This document shows positions 1-8,553 of a stretch of DNA of 44,633 nucleotides, one piece after another. The DNA is from Candidatus Aminicenans sakinawicola JGI OTU-1. Its GTDB lineage: Bacteria > Acidobacteriota > Aminicenantia > Aminicenantales > Aminicenantaceae. The position numbers and the translations under genes were made by a program. The DNA lies in the NCBI GenBank assembly GCA_000493965.1, contig AWNV01000003.1, forward strand, positions 100,456 to 145,088, written 5' to 3'. Numbering within the stretch: the stretch's first letter is position 1; every line of letters starts with the position of its first letter. Under the pieces are notes generated by a model. It was not told where the DNA came from. It made no database searches and saw only the letters and a program-made list of their open reading frames with translations.

Positions 1-438
1 TTTTTCCATTTTAGGCAGAAGGCTTTTTATCCATTGGTCATCCCCAGAGGCCTGCCACGCAAGGAAAGCAGCCTTGATAAATCTGTATTCAACATCCGCT
101 TCTACAGGCACACGCACATACTTTGTCCAGTTCTCCCGCTCACAAGGAAGCTTTTCAGGAAAGGTTGTAAAATAATCAAATATTCTTCCATTTGCGGCCT
201 GTGTCTCTGCAAAGTGATCAACAGTGCTTTTGATGTCATCATCGATATATTTAACCACCCTCAACATGTCGCTGTAATCCCTGATCCAGATAGATTTTGC
301 ATCAGGAGTACGGTATCCTCTAATCTTTTTTCCGTCAATAACAACATCCAGAGAATCCTTATTAAGAAAGGAATGGACCTTCGGGATAAAATCGTCAAAT
401 TGAGTCTGGCCTGTCTTTATGAATGTTTCTTCAATCAT
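1..438 (-). CDS. Six-hairpin glycosidase-like protein, N-terminal part (runs off the window)
   Basis: Seen: an open frame of 146 codons from the ATG at 438 down to base 1 with no stop, so the gene continues outside the window. The residues read like the N-terminal part of bacterial (alpha/alpha)6 glycosidases annotated as glycogen-debranching or amylo-glucosidase-like: a DGKKIRGYRTPDAKSIWIRDYSDM stretch (residues about 51-74), a QAANGRIFDY stretch, then VPVEADVEYRFIKAAFLAWQ and GDDQWIKSLLP. No signal peptide is visible, so it may be cytoplasmic or may start further upstream in another frame. The ATG overlaps the TGA of a short open stretch (431-520, same strand) in the ATGATTGA arrangement typical of translational coupling. 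The substrate cannot be named. Family recognition is from memory of similar proteins. Confidence 0.6.
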   Translation of the reverse strand, partial: MIEETFIKTGQTQFDDFIPKVHSFLNKDSLDVVIDGKKIRGYRTPDAKSIWIRDYSDMLRVVKYIDDDIKSTVDHFAETQAANGRIFDYFTTFPEKLPCERENWTKYVRVPVEADVEYRFIKAAFLAWQASGDDQWIKSLLPKMEK

Positions 439-775
439 TCTTCTTAATCACCATGCTGTCGAGGATTTCCTCCATAAGTTGCCTGTGCAGAGCATAACTG
501 TCTCCCGGACACCAGATCCTTCATGTTGGCCATTTTCCAAAGGTATCACGGCCCATCCTGTCACGATGATTATCATTCTTATACCTCTGACAATCATTAT
601 ACTACATTCTATATTTTTAAAAAGATATAGCTGATACCCCACCTGATATTCTGTATTCTATTCTTCCGGGGACACTTTACTTAATTCTGATTTTTGGACC
701 TGGTTTTCTCTTTGGAATTAGTCCGGAATTATTGACTTTGTCTTTGATACACTGTAAAAAACAAGGGACTAGAGA
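439..775. other. Intergenic stretch with possible gene tail and regulatory repeat
   Basis: On the minus strand, 431-520 can be read as a 29-residue C-terminal tail ending at a TGA that overlaps the start of the glycosidase-like gene. An in-frame TGA closes it upstream, so if it is real it is a relic. Nothing recognisable lies in 521-700. Bases 714-731 carry the heptamer GGAATTA twice, separated by GTCC, immediately before a TTGACT box. Confidence 0.35.
714..760 (+). promoter_or_regulatory. Candidate promoter with tandem heptamer upstream of SSS symporter
   Basis: Seen: TTGACT at 732-737, a 17 bp gap, then TAAAAA at 755-760. GGAATTA occurs at 714-720 and 725-731, an 11 bp period, directly next to the -35 box. 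This could be an activator or repressor site. The -10 is poor, and a start near 767 would leave almost no leader before the TTG/ATG starts, so this is tentative. Confidence 0.3.
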
Positions 776-2890
776 TTGGATGTGATGCATATTTGGGGCC
801 TTCATATTTTAGATATTGCCATAATATTTCTTTATACAGTTATTATCCTCTGGATTGGAAAAAGAGCCAGCCGGAAAACAAAAAATACAGATGATTTTTA
901 TCTTGCTGGACGCAAACTGGGCAAATTTTACCAGTTCTTTCTGAACTTCGGCTGCTCGACAAATGCAGATCAGGCTGTTGCCGTCTCACGTGAAATCTAC
1001 CGCCAGGGAATAGGAGGTATGTGGATACAATACCTTGTGTTATTCCTCACTCCATTTTACTGGTTTACAACATCCTTATTCCGCCGTGTGCGTCTAACGA
1101 CTATCGGTGATTACTTCACAGAACGATTCAAAAGCAAATTCCTTGGAGGGGGCTATGCGGTTTTCATCCTTTTATTGGGATTTTTAGGTGGAGGAGTCGG
1201 CTATATGGTTGCTGCCAAGACAATGATGGCAATGACTCCTAAACCATTAGAAAAATGTACATATGAGCAGCGATTAAGCATAGAGCAATTCAGGGAGTAC
1301 CAGGTGTTGAAATCACGATTTGACGAAGGGTTGAATCCTGAGGAAAAAGCACGCTATGAAATGCTAAATGAAAAAAATAAACATGGCGAACTTCGCTCTT
1401 TTGTCTCTTACACAAATCCACTCATGTTCTATTTTATCTATGCTGTTATCGTTGGAATCTACACGATGCTTGGAGGCTTCAGGGCTGCGGCTATTACTGA
1501 TACAATACAGGGGATTCTCATAATAATTTTTTCTATTATTCTCATTCCAATCGGTCTGCATAAAATCGGCGGCTTCGCCGGACTCCATGCTTCTGTACCT
1601 GACTATATGTTTGAACTATTCGGATCAGTCACATTGAGCGAATATGCCTGGTATACGATATTCGCTATGGTGCTTGCAAACCTCGTTTCAATAATCGCTG
1701 TTGCTCCCGGAATGGCCACAGCAGGCTCCGCAAAAGATGAAATGACTGCCCGATTCGGCATGATCGGAGGCATGTTCTTCAAGAGATTCATAATGATCTT
1801 CTGGGCTCTTGCGGGGCTTCTGGCAATAGGCCTCTATACAGGCAGACTCCATGACCCTGACCTGATCTGGGGTTTTATGACAAAAGATCTGCTTTTTCCG
1901 GGGGCGATCGGACTGATGCTTGTGGGCATATTAGCAGCAAACATGTCAACTCTAGACGCAGGTTCTGTCTCATATGCCGCTCTTTTCATCAAGAATCTCT
2001 ATCAGCCATTTGTCCCCGACCGCTCTGAAAAGCACTATTTAATTATAAGCCGAATCGCAATAGCAGGATTATTACTGGGGGGCATCTTTGTCGCCCTTTT
2101 CATTAATAATCTGCTCGTATTATTCAAATATATGATCTCAATTCCCGCAATATTCGGTGCATCTCTGTGGCTTGGATTCATCTGGAGAAAGCTGTCAAAA
2201 TCAGCCGTCATTATCCAGGTCTCAATATGCCTGCTTATCTATGCAGTCATCCCTAATCTGTTCCAGACACTCGAGTGGTCAAGGCACAACGAGGCCTTCC
2301 TGCTGGAAACAAAACTAAAAACTGTCATGGTAACCGAAAGCGCACTCGCAGACGATGTGGATGCCGGAAAAGCCGACTATATCGGTCAATCGATTCAAAA
2401 ACAGCATATAATAGAGCCTGCAGGAGTGTTTTTTGAAAAAGTTGCCCGCATCGATCCTTCTGATCCCAAATCGCCCAAGGTAGGAATAGGCAGGTTTCAC
2501 GCAGAAATCTGGGTTTTGAGCTGGATGGGTATTGATTTTTCACATCTCAAAAAGGCTCAACTTGTCGCAGTCCGTTTTCTGTTTGATGCCCTTTTCCCAT
2601 TCTTGCTGCTTTTTCTAATCTCATTTATAACTAAGCCGGTTGATAAAAAGCACCTCGACAGATTCTTTGCCAAACTGCACACCCCAATCCAAAAAACAGA
2701 AGAAGAAGAACAAAAAGCTCTTGAAGAATCCTACAATTATCCTCAAAGATTCGAGAAGGATAAACTATTTCCAGGATCTAACTGGGAAGTGCTCAAGCCA
2801 TCTAAAATGGATTACATTGGTTTTGGAGGAAGCTGGATCCTTGTCGGAGTAATAATCTCCCTTCTTCTGTTTATGACATCCATAAAATAA
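776..2890 (+). CDS. Sodium:solute symporter family (SSS) transporter, 704 aa
   Basis: A polytopic inner-membrane protein of the SSS family, which couples Na+ influx to uptake of sugars or other organic solutes. The N-terminus shows the typical TM1 followed by DDFYLAGRKLGKF and a GCSTNADQAV stretch. Later helices include YAVIVGIYTMLGGFRAAAITDTIQG, the conserved SSS core. At 704 residues it is longer than the usual 500-550. The excess is in two hydrophilic inserts, about residues 155-215 (charged) and about 510-590, plus a long C-terminal tail before a last TM helix. The start is uncertain: TTG at 776 has AAGGGA about 7 nt upstream, and GTG 782 and ATG 785 follow in frame. No substrate-defining neighbour is present. 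Function as a transporter is secure; the substrate is unknown. Confidence 0.85.
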   Translation: MDVMHIWGLHILDIAIIFLYTVIILWIGKRASRKTKNTDDFYLAGRKLGKFYQFFLNFGCSTNADQAVAVSREIYRQGIGGMWIQYLVLFLTPFYWFTTSLFRRVRLTTIGDYFTERFKSKFLGGGYAVFILLLGFLGGGVGYMVAAKTMMAMTPKPLEKCTYEQRLSIEQFREYQVLKSRFDEGLNPEEKARYEMLNEKNKHGELRSFVSYTNPLMFYFIYAVIVGIYTMLGGFRAAAITDTIQGILIIIFSIILIPIGLHKIGGFAGLHASVPDYMFELFGSVTLSEYAWYTIFAMVLANLVSIIAVAPGMATAGSAKDEMTARFGMIGGMFFKRFIMIFWALAGLLAIGLYTGRLHDPDLIWGFMTKDLLFPGAIGLMLVGILAANMSTLDAGSVSYAALFIKNLYQPFVPDRSEKHYLIISRIAIAGLLLGGIFVALFINNLLVLFKYMISIPAIFGASLWLGFIWRKLSKSAVIIQVSICLLIYAVIPNLFQTLEWSRHNEAFLLETKLKTVMVTESALADDVDAGKADYIGQSIQKQHIIEPAGVFFEKVARIDPSDPKSPKVGIGRFHAEIWVLSWMGIDFSHLKKAQLVAVRFLFDALFPFLLLFLISFITKPVDKKHLDRFFAKLHTPIQKTEEEEQKALEESYNYPQRFEKDKLFPGSNWEVLKPSKMDYIGFGGSWILVGVIISLLLFMTSIK

Positions 2891-3046
2891 TCAAAAAGTT
2901 ATACTTTTGTAGGCACTAAAGATTTTGAGGAAAAGATGAAGGCCGAGTTGGGTGTCAAAGTAAATAATAGAAAAATCATAGAATTAAAAGGAACTTTTAT
3001 ATTGAAAAAAGGGGGCGATATTTTAGTCCAGTTGTTCTTGAAGTAG
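2891..3046 (+). pseudogene. C-terminal relic of a transposase (REP-associated/IS200-like type)
   Basis: Directly after the TAA of the symporter, and in the same frame, an open stretch of 51 codons runs to a TAG at 3044. It contains FVGTKDFEEKMKAELGVK followed by NRKIIELKGTFILKKG, which resembles the C-terminal tail of Y1 (REP-associated tyrosine) transposases: an F..K....LG segment, then R-K-I-E and a terminal acidic/basic stretch. No start codon or catalytic HUH/Tyr part is present, so only the 3' end survives. Identification is from motif memory and moderately uncertain. Confidence 0.45.
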
Positions 3047-3286
3047 CATTATTCCTTGAAGGGCATCATCGTAGCGCTCCTTATATTTTAAGAAGATTTC
3101 TATATCTTTTCTGGTGTAATATGGTTTGTCTTTGAGTTCCTTTCTAAGTGCTTCAATACTTTCCTTTGCAGCTTGTTTCGCAACTTCAGCCATTTTCTTC
3201 ATATCTTCTTTCTGTTGTGATGTTAGATAAGTTTCTTTACTTAAATCCCCTAAATCTGAAGTCTTAAGACTTGTTTCAGTATTCAT
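3023..3286 (-). CDS. Small hypothetical helical protein (87 aa)
   Basis: Not recognised. From the ATG at 3286 the product is 87 residues, highly charged and predicted to be helical. A Lys/Glu-rich helix (residues about 25-55, with KKMAEVAKQAAKESIEALRKELK) is followed by YYTRKDIEIFLKYKERYDDALQGIMLLQEQLD. There is no signal peptide or membrane segment. An upstream in-frame ATG at 3343 would add 19 residues, but these look like leader sequence, and AAGG lies at a plausible distance before 3286. Its 3' end overlaps the transposase relic on the opposite strand, and it lies just downstream of the TonB receptor terminator. It could be a small regulator or antitoxin, but nothing in the sequence shows this. 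Confidence 0.5.
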   Translation of the reverse strand: MNTETSLKTSDLGDLSKETYLTSQQKEDMKKMAEVAKQAAKESIEALRKELKDKPYYTRKDIEIFLKYKERYDDALQGIMLLQEQLD

Positions 3287-3341
3287 GAGTTCTGACCTTA
3301 TAATAATTTGAAGGATAAGAAATTTCTTTCTAATCTTTATC

Positions 3342-3372
3342 AAATAAAAAATGGCCCCTTCAGCGAACGGGC
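3342..3372 (-). terminator. Rho-independent terminator after TonB receptor
   Basis: On the minus strand the sequence forms an 8-bp stem (GCCCGTTC pairing with GAAGGGGC, one internal mismatch) with a 3-nt loop, followed by a T-rich run. It lies 25 bp after the stop of the TonB-dependent receptor gene, where a terminator is expected. Confidence 0.7.
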
Positions 3373-3396
3373 TATATAATTATTCATAACTTATTT

Positions 3397-5694
3397 TTAG
3401 AATGAAAATTCGAATCCTGTGTAGAAAGATCTAGGTCGAGCTGGCCCGTAGACATAGCCTGCATCTCTCTCAATTCCTTTGTCCAGATCGCTCTGATAAG
3501 AATCAAATAGATTATAGGCTCCAACGAAAACGCTGGCTTGGTTGCTTTGACCCAAATTGAAGGTCTTTTTAAGAGTAGTATTCACGACCCAAAAAGTTTG
3601 GCCCGTTTCCAACCTATCTTTATCGATATACCCAGCGAAATGGGGGATCTTCATTTTTCCCGTGTATTCCAGGGATATATTTATACAGGCAATTCTTGAG
3701 TTTTCATAATTCAAGCGGGCATAACCATAAGAATTAGGACTCCTGAAAAAATCTCTAGATCTGAAATCTGGTTCGGGCTCATCGAATCTGCTTCGCTGGA
3801 CTGTTAATCCAGCACCAAAAGATAAATATGTCCCAAATCCGTAGCCGAGATCAGTAGAAAGTCCAAACACTTTTGCATTCGACCCATTTATTCTTTCAAA
3901 AACCATTGCGTTTTCTCTCGGGTCGAATTCCTGTTCATGAAGAACAAAGGCATCTTTTAGCAACGTGTAGAAACTTTCTACACTGAATTGAAACACATTT
4001 CTTTCGATCTCTCTACCAAAATCAAAACCAGTGCTCACACCGTAAGACCCTTCTTTCTTTAGATCCGAGGAATTTTCAATGATCATTCCTTCACCTCCAA
4101 CTTGGGTAATGTGAAGATCCTCATCAAAAACCTGAGGTGCCCTGTAACCGGTTGAGAATGTTGTTCTCCAGCTTAGATCCTTTGTAAGGTTTAAAAGAAG
4201 GCTCATCCTTGGGTTAAAGATTAGATCATCGATCAATGAATGCTTGCTTAATCTTATGCCTGCGAGAAGAAAAACGGTTTTGTTGAATTTGATATCATCC
4301 TGGGCGAAAAATCCAAACTCATTATAATCGTCGTCGATTTCTCTCCCATATCCCAGGGCTCTATCTTTGATTTTTTCTACTTTAAATTGAACTCCAGCAG
4401 AAATAAGGTGTGAACCCCCTTGATAATTTATCTGCGTGTTTAGAAAGGTTACAGGATTTTTTGTTGATCCGTAGGCATTAAGATTCTTTCCGGCTCCGTA
4501 ATACGTATCTCTTTCTGCATACATATGGGAAAAGGAAATATTGCAATACATCTTTTTGGTCAGATATTGATTCCAATCCAAAGAAAAATCTAAAAGATCT
4601 GAGTTTATCCACTCAGCGATATTGGCTTCATGAGGAGGTCTATCAAACAGGTCTCCTCCTCGTCTGTCTTCAGTGATTCTGATCAAGCCTAGCTTGAGTT
4701 TACCTTTAATGTCAGGAAAATAATTATAAAAGTTTAATCCAAAGTTCGTACTTCTTAAACGGCCAATTTCAGAAAAGCCATCGTCGTTTAAGTCGACCGG
4801 ATCTCTTCTTTTGTAGTTGGCAAAAAGGATACCCTTTGTATTTCCATCCTTGGTGACTAGACTATTTTGAAAGCCCAGATTTGTATAAGGCTCTCCATTA
4901 TTTGATTCCTGATGCAATTTTATCTTTGTTTTATTTCCCATCGGCTCTTTAGTCAAAACGTTTATCACTCCAGCCACAGCATTTCCTCCATAGAGAGCCG
5001 AGCCACCGCCTTTTACTACTTCGATCCTGTTGAGCATTTCTGCCGGAATTTGTTCTAGTCCATAGACTCCGATCATTGAGCTGAAAATTGGGGAATTGTT
5101 AATGAGGATTTGTGAGTATTTCCCCTCCATTCCGTTAATACGAACCTGTGTAAAATTACAATTCTGACAATTGTTTTCAACCCTGATACCTGTTAAAAGG
5201 CAAAGGGATTCAGCCAATTGAGATGCCTGTTTTTGTTCGATTTCTCTTGCAGTAATGATTTCGGTTTTTACTGGAACCTCAACATAGAGCTTTGGAGTCC
5301 TTGTAGCTGTTACGACAATTTCCTCTGAGAGTTTTTTCAGCAATTTAACATTGAATATCATGTTGCTTTTTATTAGGTCAAATTGCTCAGAACGGAAATC
5401 CATATAACCGTCTGCATAGACCTCAATATGATATTTTCCGGGAGGGACAGCTCGAATTTCGAATGTTCCACTTTCATCGGTTTCTGTGGATTTAGCGATT
5501 TCCGGAATTAAAACAACCGCTTTTTTAATGGGATCGCCTTCATAGGCCTTAACAACGCCGGAAAGCTTTAAGAATTTAGCTTCTCCAATATGCTGCTTTC
5601 CAGAGCTAGATATTGTTGCTTGCTGGGCTTGGAGAAGCAGAGAAGAGATTAAACTTGTGAAAATTATTAATAAGATCATTAATTTTTTTATCAT
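3397..5694 (-). CDS. TonB-dependent receptor with carboxypeptidase-like regulatory domain
   Basis: An outer-membrane beta-barrel receptor that imports a ligand using TonB energy. From the ATG at 5694 (GGAGGG six bases before it; the upstream TTG at 5706 is less likely) the protein has 765 residues. A Lys-Lys signal peptide with a Leu/Ile core is followed by a carboxypeptidase-regulatory-like Ig-fold domain (about 45-120: LSGVVKAYEGDPIKKAVVLIPE, GTFEIRAVPPGKYHIEVYADGY). Next is the plug domain (about 130-250: EEIVVTATRTPKL, RVENNCQNCNFTQVRINGMEG, IEVVKGGGSALYGGNAVAGVINVLTK). A barrel of aromatic-rich strands ends in YTGFEFSF with a terminal Phe. A small CPAC membrane protein gene lies about 100 bp upstream on the same strand and is probably co-transcribed, which may hint at a metal or metal-complex ligand. 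A terminator follows. The ligand is unknown. Confidence 0.93.
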   Translation of the reverse strand: MIKKLMILLIIFTSLISSLLLQAQQATISSSGKQHIGEAKFLKLSGVVKAYEGDPIKKAVVLIPEIAKSTETDESGTFEIRAVPPGKYHIEVYADGYMDFRSEQFDLIKSNMIFNVKLLKKLSEEIVVTATRTPKLYVEVPVKTEIITAREIEQKQASQLAESLCLLTGIRVENNCQNCNFTQVRINGMEGKYSQILINNSPIFSSMIGVYGLEQIPAEMLNRIEVVKGGGSALYGGNAVAGVINVLTKEPMGNKTKIKLHQESNNGEPYTNLGFQNSLVTKDGNTKGILFANYKRRDPVDLNDDGFSEIGRLRSTNFGLNFYNYFPDIKGKLKLGLIRITEDRRGGDLFDRPPHEANIAEWINSDLLDFSLDWNQYLTKKMYCNISFSHMYAERDTYYGAGKNLNAYGSTKNPVTFLNTQINYQGGSHLISAGVQFKVEKIKDRALGYGREIDDDYNEFGFFAQDDIKFNKTVFLLAGIRLSKHSLIDDLIFNPRMSLLLNLTKDLSWRTTFSTGYRAPQVFDEDLHITQVGGEGMIIENSSDLKKEGSYGVSTGFDFGREIERNVFQFSVESFYTLLKDAFVLHEQEFDPRENAMVFERINGSNAKVFGLSTDLGYGFGTYLSFGAGLTVQRSRFDEPEPDFRSRDFFRSPNSYGYARLNYENSRIACINISLEYTGKMKIPHFAGYIDKDRLETGQTFWVVNTTLKKTFNLGQSNQASVFVGAYNLFDSYQSDLDKGIERDAGYVYGPARPRSFYTGFEFSF

Positions 5695-5794
5695 TGTTCC
5701 CTCCAAAAATTAATGTGTTGTACTTAAAAATTAACTTCAGAGTACTGACCACTCCTGTTCAGATAAATTAGAGTAGATCAGTTTATCAATGAAA

Positions 5795-6091
5795 TTAAAT
5801 CTCGGGAGGGGAACGAGAGGAGGATTCAATAATTGAGATGTAAATATAATGAAAAGAATATGATGTTTTCAGAATTCCTGTTATCAAAGGAGACCGCAGA
5901 TGGAAGAAGTGAATCTGGCTGGTGGCAAGTGTGGAATTCAGGAACTGACAAGCAGGACAGTCATCTCTTTCCGTAAGAGTTGTTTCTGTGTGAAAAAAGT
6001 TGATAAATAGTGTAATTGTCAGAAAAAAGAAAAGGAAAGCCAGATTGAATAGCTTTTTTCTGTTTCTACGTGCAATTGTGTTTCTTTTCAT
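5795..6091 (-). CDS. Small membrane protein with CPAC motif, upstream of TonB receptor
   Basis: 98 residues: a basic N-terminus (MKRNTIARRNRKK), one hydrophobic segment (about 13-32), then FFHTETTLTERDDCPACQFLNSTL and a C-terminus ending SSSRSPPEI. The layout of a TM helix, His/Glu near a CxxC and a Ser/Arg-Pro-Pro end recalls small DUF2946-like proteins found next to TonB receptors and metal-handling genes. CPAC could be a thioredoxin-like or metal-binding pair, exposed to the periplasm if the helix is an uncleaved signal anchor. It is followed by the receptor gene after about 100 bp, suggesting one transcript. There is no clear Shine-Dalgarno sequence. The exact role is unknown. Confidence 0.55.
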   Translation of the reverse strand: MKRNTIARRNRKKLFNLAFLFFFLTITLFINFFHTETTLTERDDCPACQFLNSTLATSQIHFFHLRSPLITGILKTSYSFHYIYISIIESSSRSPPEI

Positions 6092-6241
6092 GTGGATTGA
6101 AATTTATCTTTGTTTAACTTCAATGTCAAGAAGAAAAAAAACTAAGAAGTCCAGGAGCAGTCCTCTAAAACGAAATCATTTGAAAAATCCAAACAGTAAA
6201 TCCTCTCAACGGATCTGAAAAAGTGTTTTGGGACGGTTCTA

Positions 6242-6316
6242 TTCAGGCGCGATTTTCGGAGGCAGAATCTTAAATCTCAGGGATATGCTGAACAAACGGT
6301 AAGGTGAGCGCCTGAA
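6242..6316 (+). ncRNA. Candidate structured RNA leader (9-bp closing stem)
   Basis: Seen: TTCAGGCGC at 6242-6250 and its exact complement GCGCCTGAA at 6308-6316 enclose 57 nt. Inside are a smaller GATT...AATC pair (hairpin over CGGAGG) and an ATC...GAT pair. It lies 45 nt before the zinc-knuckle membrane protein gene. This resembles a multistem leader, but no known riboswitch core was recognised. It could be chance or an operator-like inverted repeat. Confidence 0.25.
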
Positions 6317-6361
6317 AGTAGTTCTGTATTTAAGGAAAGTCCTGGTTTATAATGATTTACT

Positions 6362-6667
6362 ATGGAACAGGATCCATATCCGAAGGGGTATCGTCACTGC
6401 CCCTATTGTGGTTCGGACAACATCGCATCGGCGGAACAGGAGTTCAAAACCGATTATCCGTTCTGGATCGTCCTTGTTGCGGCGTTTTTACTCCTCGGCG
6501 TGGCAGGAACTGTATTCATACTGCTCCAGCTTCATCCCGTCATCCTCATCCTCGTCCTCATCGCCATAGCCACCGCACTTCTTAACACCAAATCTCACAG
6601 AAAAAAAAGAACCAAGAAAAACGAGTTCATCTGCCTGGATTGTGAGAAAAGATTCCAGATAAAATAA
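6362..6667 (+). CDS. Membrane protein with two zinc knuckles (101 aa)
   Basis: Seen: an N-terminal CPYCGSDN pair (residues about 13-16), two adjacent hydrophobic segments (about 35-56 and 59-77), a basic loop (SHRKKRTKKN), then a second pair in FICLDCEKRFQIK at the C-terminus. The two CxxC pairs sit on both sides of the membrane hairpin, so in the folded protein they could form one four-Cys zinc ribbon in the cytoplasm. This is a common small-protein design of unknown function. The ATG at 6362 gives the zinc-ribbon frame. There is no strong ribosome site, and the upstream inverted repeat may be its leader. Confidence 0.6.
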   Translation: MEQDPYPKGYRHCPYCGSDNIASAEQEFKTDYPFWIVLVAAFLLLGVAGTVFILLQLHPVILILVLIAIATALLNTKSHRKKRTKKNEFICLDCEKRFQIK

Positions 6668-6817
6668 GCAAAATCGCCCGATATATTACAATACTTACTC
6701 TATCCGTCACAAATTTATCTTTCCCATAACGAATTCTGAGAACATCTGATAAAGGGATAGGAACAATACCATTAGGGCTGCCCGAAATATTAACTAGGCA
6801 GACACTGATTGAATTTA

Positions 6818-7231
6818 CTACACTGATTTAATCTTTTTTTCAATAACTTCAGCAGCTTTGATAATAGGATATGCAGTTGGCGGTGCAGAAAGTAGTGGAT
6901 GAGTTCCAATCTGGGCAGTCAAAATGGAATTTACAGCCATTTTGTTTTGAATAGCAAGCCCAATAATATTTATCAATTCTCCAGTACTCGCTCCACCTAT
7001 TACTTCTCCCCCAAGCATTACACCTGATTCCCGCGCAACGATTAGTTTTACTATCTGTTTATGCGTTCCAAGCAGTGTTCCAGGATGCTTATCAACACCT
7101 TTAAAAGTACCCGTGACAACACTAAATCCTTCCTTTACTTCTTGGGTCTCAGTTAATCCTGCTGCACCAAAACCAGTCTCTCCAATAGCAGTGGAAAAAA
7201 TTACTGCATCTACTTTTGCCTTGTCTCCCTC
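6818..7231 (-). pseudogene. C-terminal relic of FAD/NAD(P) disulfide oxidoreductase
   Basis: The open frame reads GDKAKVDAVIFSTAIGETGFGAAGLTE, then TLLGTHKQIVKLIVARESGVMLGGEVIGG and ends IGTHPLLSAPPTAYPIIKAAEVIEKK. This is the end of the NAD domain plus the dimerisation domain of the pyridine-nucleotide disulfide oxidoreductase family (dihydrolipoamide dehydrogenase, NADH oxidase or CoA-disulfide reductase type). The C-terminal HPLL...P.AYP pattern is characteristic. The FAD-binding half is missing. The 5' break lies near 7230, exactly where the neighbouring 447-residue ORF ends, in another frame. This implies a deletion or insertion junction. Between 6668 and 6817 another open stretch (minus strand, NISGSPNGIVPIPLSDVLRI) has no recognisable start. 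Confidence 0.75.
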
Positions 7232-8553
7232 CAGGCAATATCATCGTCTTTTTCCATTACTATTGACGTTATTTCCAAGGTGCCTCTTCCGTTGTCATCT
7301 TTCTGATTGGAGCCGAGGCTGTAAACGATAAAGCCGTCGTCCTGTAAGCGGTAGATATACGGCTTTCCGGTAAACGGGTCCAGCGGTTCCTCCGGCAGTA
7401 TATCCGGTACCAGATCTGAGATTTTTTCCGGGAAGCGGCCTTCACGGTTCTGATAGATCTTGCAGCCTATACCAATACGGGCAGCATTAAGATCGGCTTC
7501 CAGCCTGGCTTCTTTAAACATGACGGTCTCAAGGTATGGGACCAGGAAATCACTCCATTTATATAACCAAGGGATGTCCTCTTGTTTTTTAATTAATCTT
7601 TCCCTGGTCTCATAGGTTTGGTTATAGGGCAATTCAGCCACTTTTTCCATTTCTGAAAATTGGTCAAGCGACCAGACTATGTCGGATTTTAAGACCGGTC
7701 TGAATATCCAATAATATATTTTATCCCAAAAACTCACATCTACACCTGTTATATTGTATTCTCCCCTTAACCATCTTGTCCGTGTTTCTAAGCTTAAGAT
7801 TTTTTCCACTTCAAAACTTCTTACCAAGCCTTTGCGCCAGAATTCTGTATTCAGTTCTATCAAAATATCTAGTAAGGTTTCTGTGGCTATCTCTTTTCCG
7901 TCAGCTATTTTATTAAGAAAAAGGATCTGGGCCCTCATTTGTGCAAAAGCAACTAAAGTGTTTATCAGCAAAGGCTCGTCCAAATATTTACGAGAAAACT
8001 GCATCCCGATGCGGCTTTGTTCCAGAGCCTCCGTCAGTCTGCCTTTTCCCGCTTTGATTACGGCATCTAAACCATACAGGCGGAATGCTTGAATGGCCTT
8101 TATTGCTCTTGGACCCAACATTTCTAAACCATATTTATTCCAATCCTCATTATATTTAAAACAAGGTTTTTGCCCTGTATCCTGAATCAGCAACATGGCC
8201 CTCTGGTTTTTTTCTACCATTATTTCTATTTTCTTCCGTGTATCCTCACTCATTAGCTCATTGTAAAAAATATCTTTCAGGGCTTTGCTCAGGATAGCTC
8301 TTTGTCCAGGCTTTATTTGCAGAATTGCTTCTACGCCTTTCCAGGGCAGTGCAGCATTGTCATCATCCCTGCAGTCCGGTTCAAATTCCGCAAACTTCAT
8401 TATCTTGTCCGCAGCTTTCATTTTTTCTATAGTTTTTTCCAGTTTTTTTCCAGTCATGTAATTAAAGATCGTACGAGTCACAAGACATATAGTAACAATT
8501 ATCATGAGTACGATACCAATTTTAACCAGAATCCTTTTAAATTTTGTTCCCAT
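7210..8553 (-). CDS. Membrane-anchored hypothetical protein with prepilin-type tail (third gene of sigma operon)
   Basis: 447 residues. One N-terminal TM helix (about 9-30), then a long helical region beginning EFEPDCRDDDNAALPWKGVE. The C-terminal part has NREGRFPEKISDLVPDILPEEPLDPFTGKPYIYRLQDDGFIVYSLG. That P-x-L-x-D-L-V-P...PLDPFTGKP-Y pattern is shared with the C-terminal region of GspG-like pseudopilins and many planctomycete/acidobacterial unknowns. The ATG at 8553 has GGAGG upstream, and the gene overlaps the anti-sigma-like gene by 17 bp. The last seven residues (RETRQK and stop) are read from the oxidoreductase relic, so the native C-terminus has probably been lost or altered. Function unknown; likely the target or a partner of the ECF system. 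Confidence 0.65.
   Translation of the reverse strand: MGTKFKRILVKIGIVLMIIVTICLVTRTIFNYMTGKKLEKTIEKMKAADKIMKFAEFEPDCRDDDNAALPWKGVEAILQIKPGQRAILSKALKDIFYNELMSEDTRKKIEIMVEKNQRAMLLIQDTGQKPCFKYNEDWNKYGLEMLGPRAIKAIQAFRLYGLDAVIKAGKGRLTEALEQSRIGMQFSRKYLDEPLLINTLVAFAQMRAQILFLNKIADGKEIATETLLDILIELNTEFWRKGLVRSFEVEKILSLETRTRWLRGEYNITGVDVSFWDKIYYWIFRPVLKSDIVWSLDQFSEMEKVAELPYNQTYETRERLIKKQEDIPWLYKWSDFLVPYLETVMFKEARLEADLNAARIGIGCKIYQNREGRFPEKISDLVPDILPEEPLDPFTGKPYIYRLQDDGFIVYSLGSNQKDDNGRGTLEITSIVMEKDDDIAWRETRQK

Noticed and set aside
34..447. Plus-strand ORF of 137 residues at the window start
   Set aside because: Opposite strand carries the glycosidase-like reading frame with conserved motifs.
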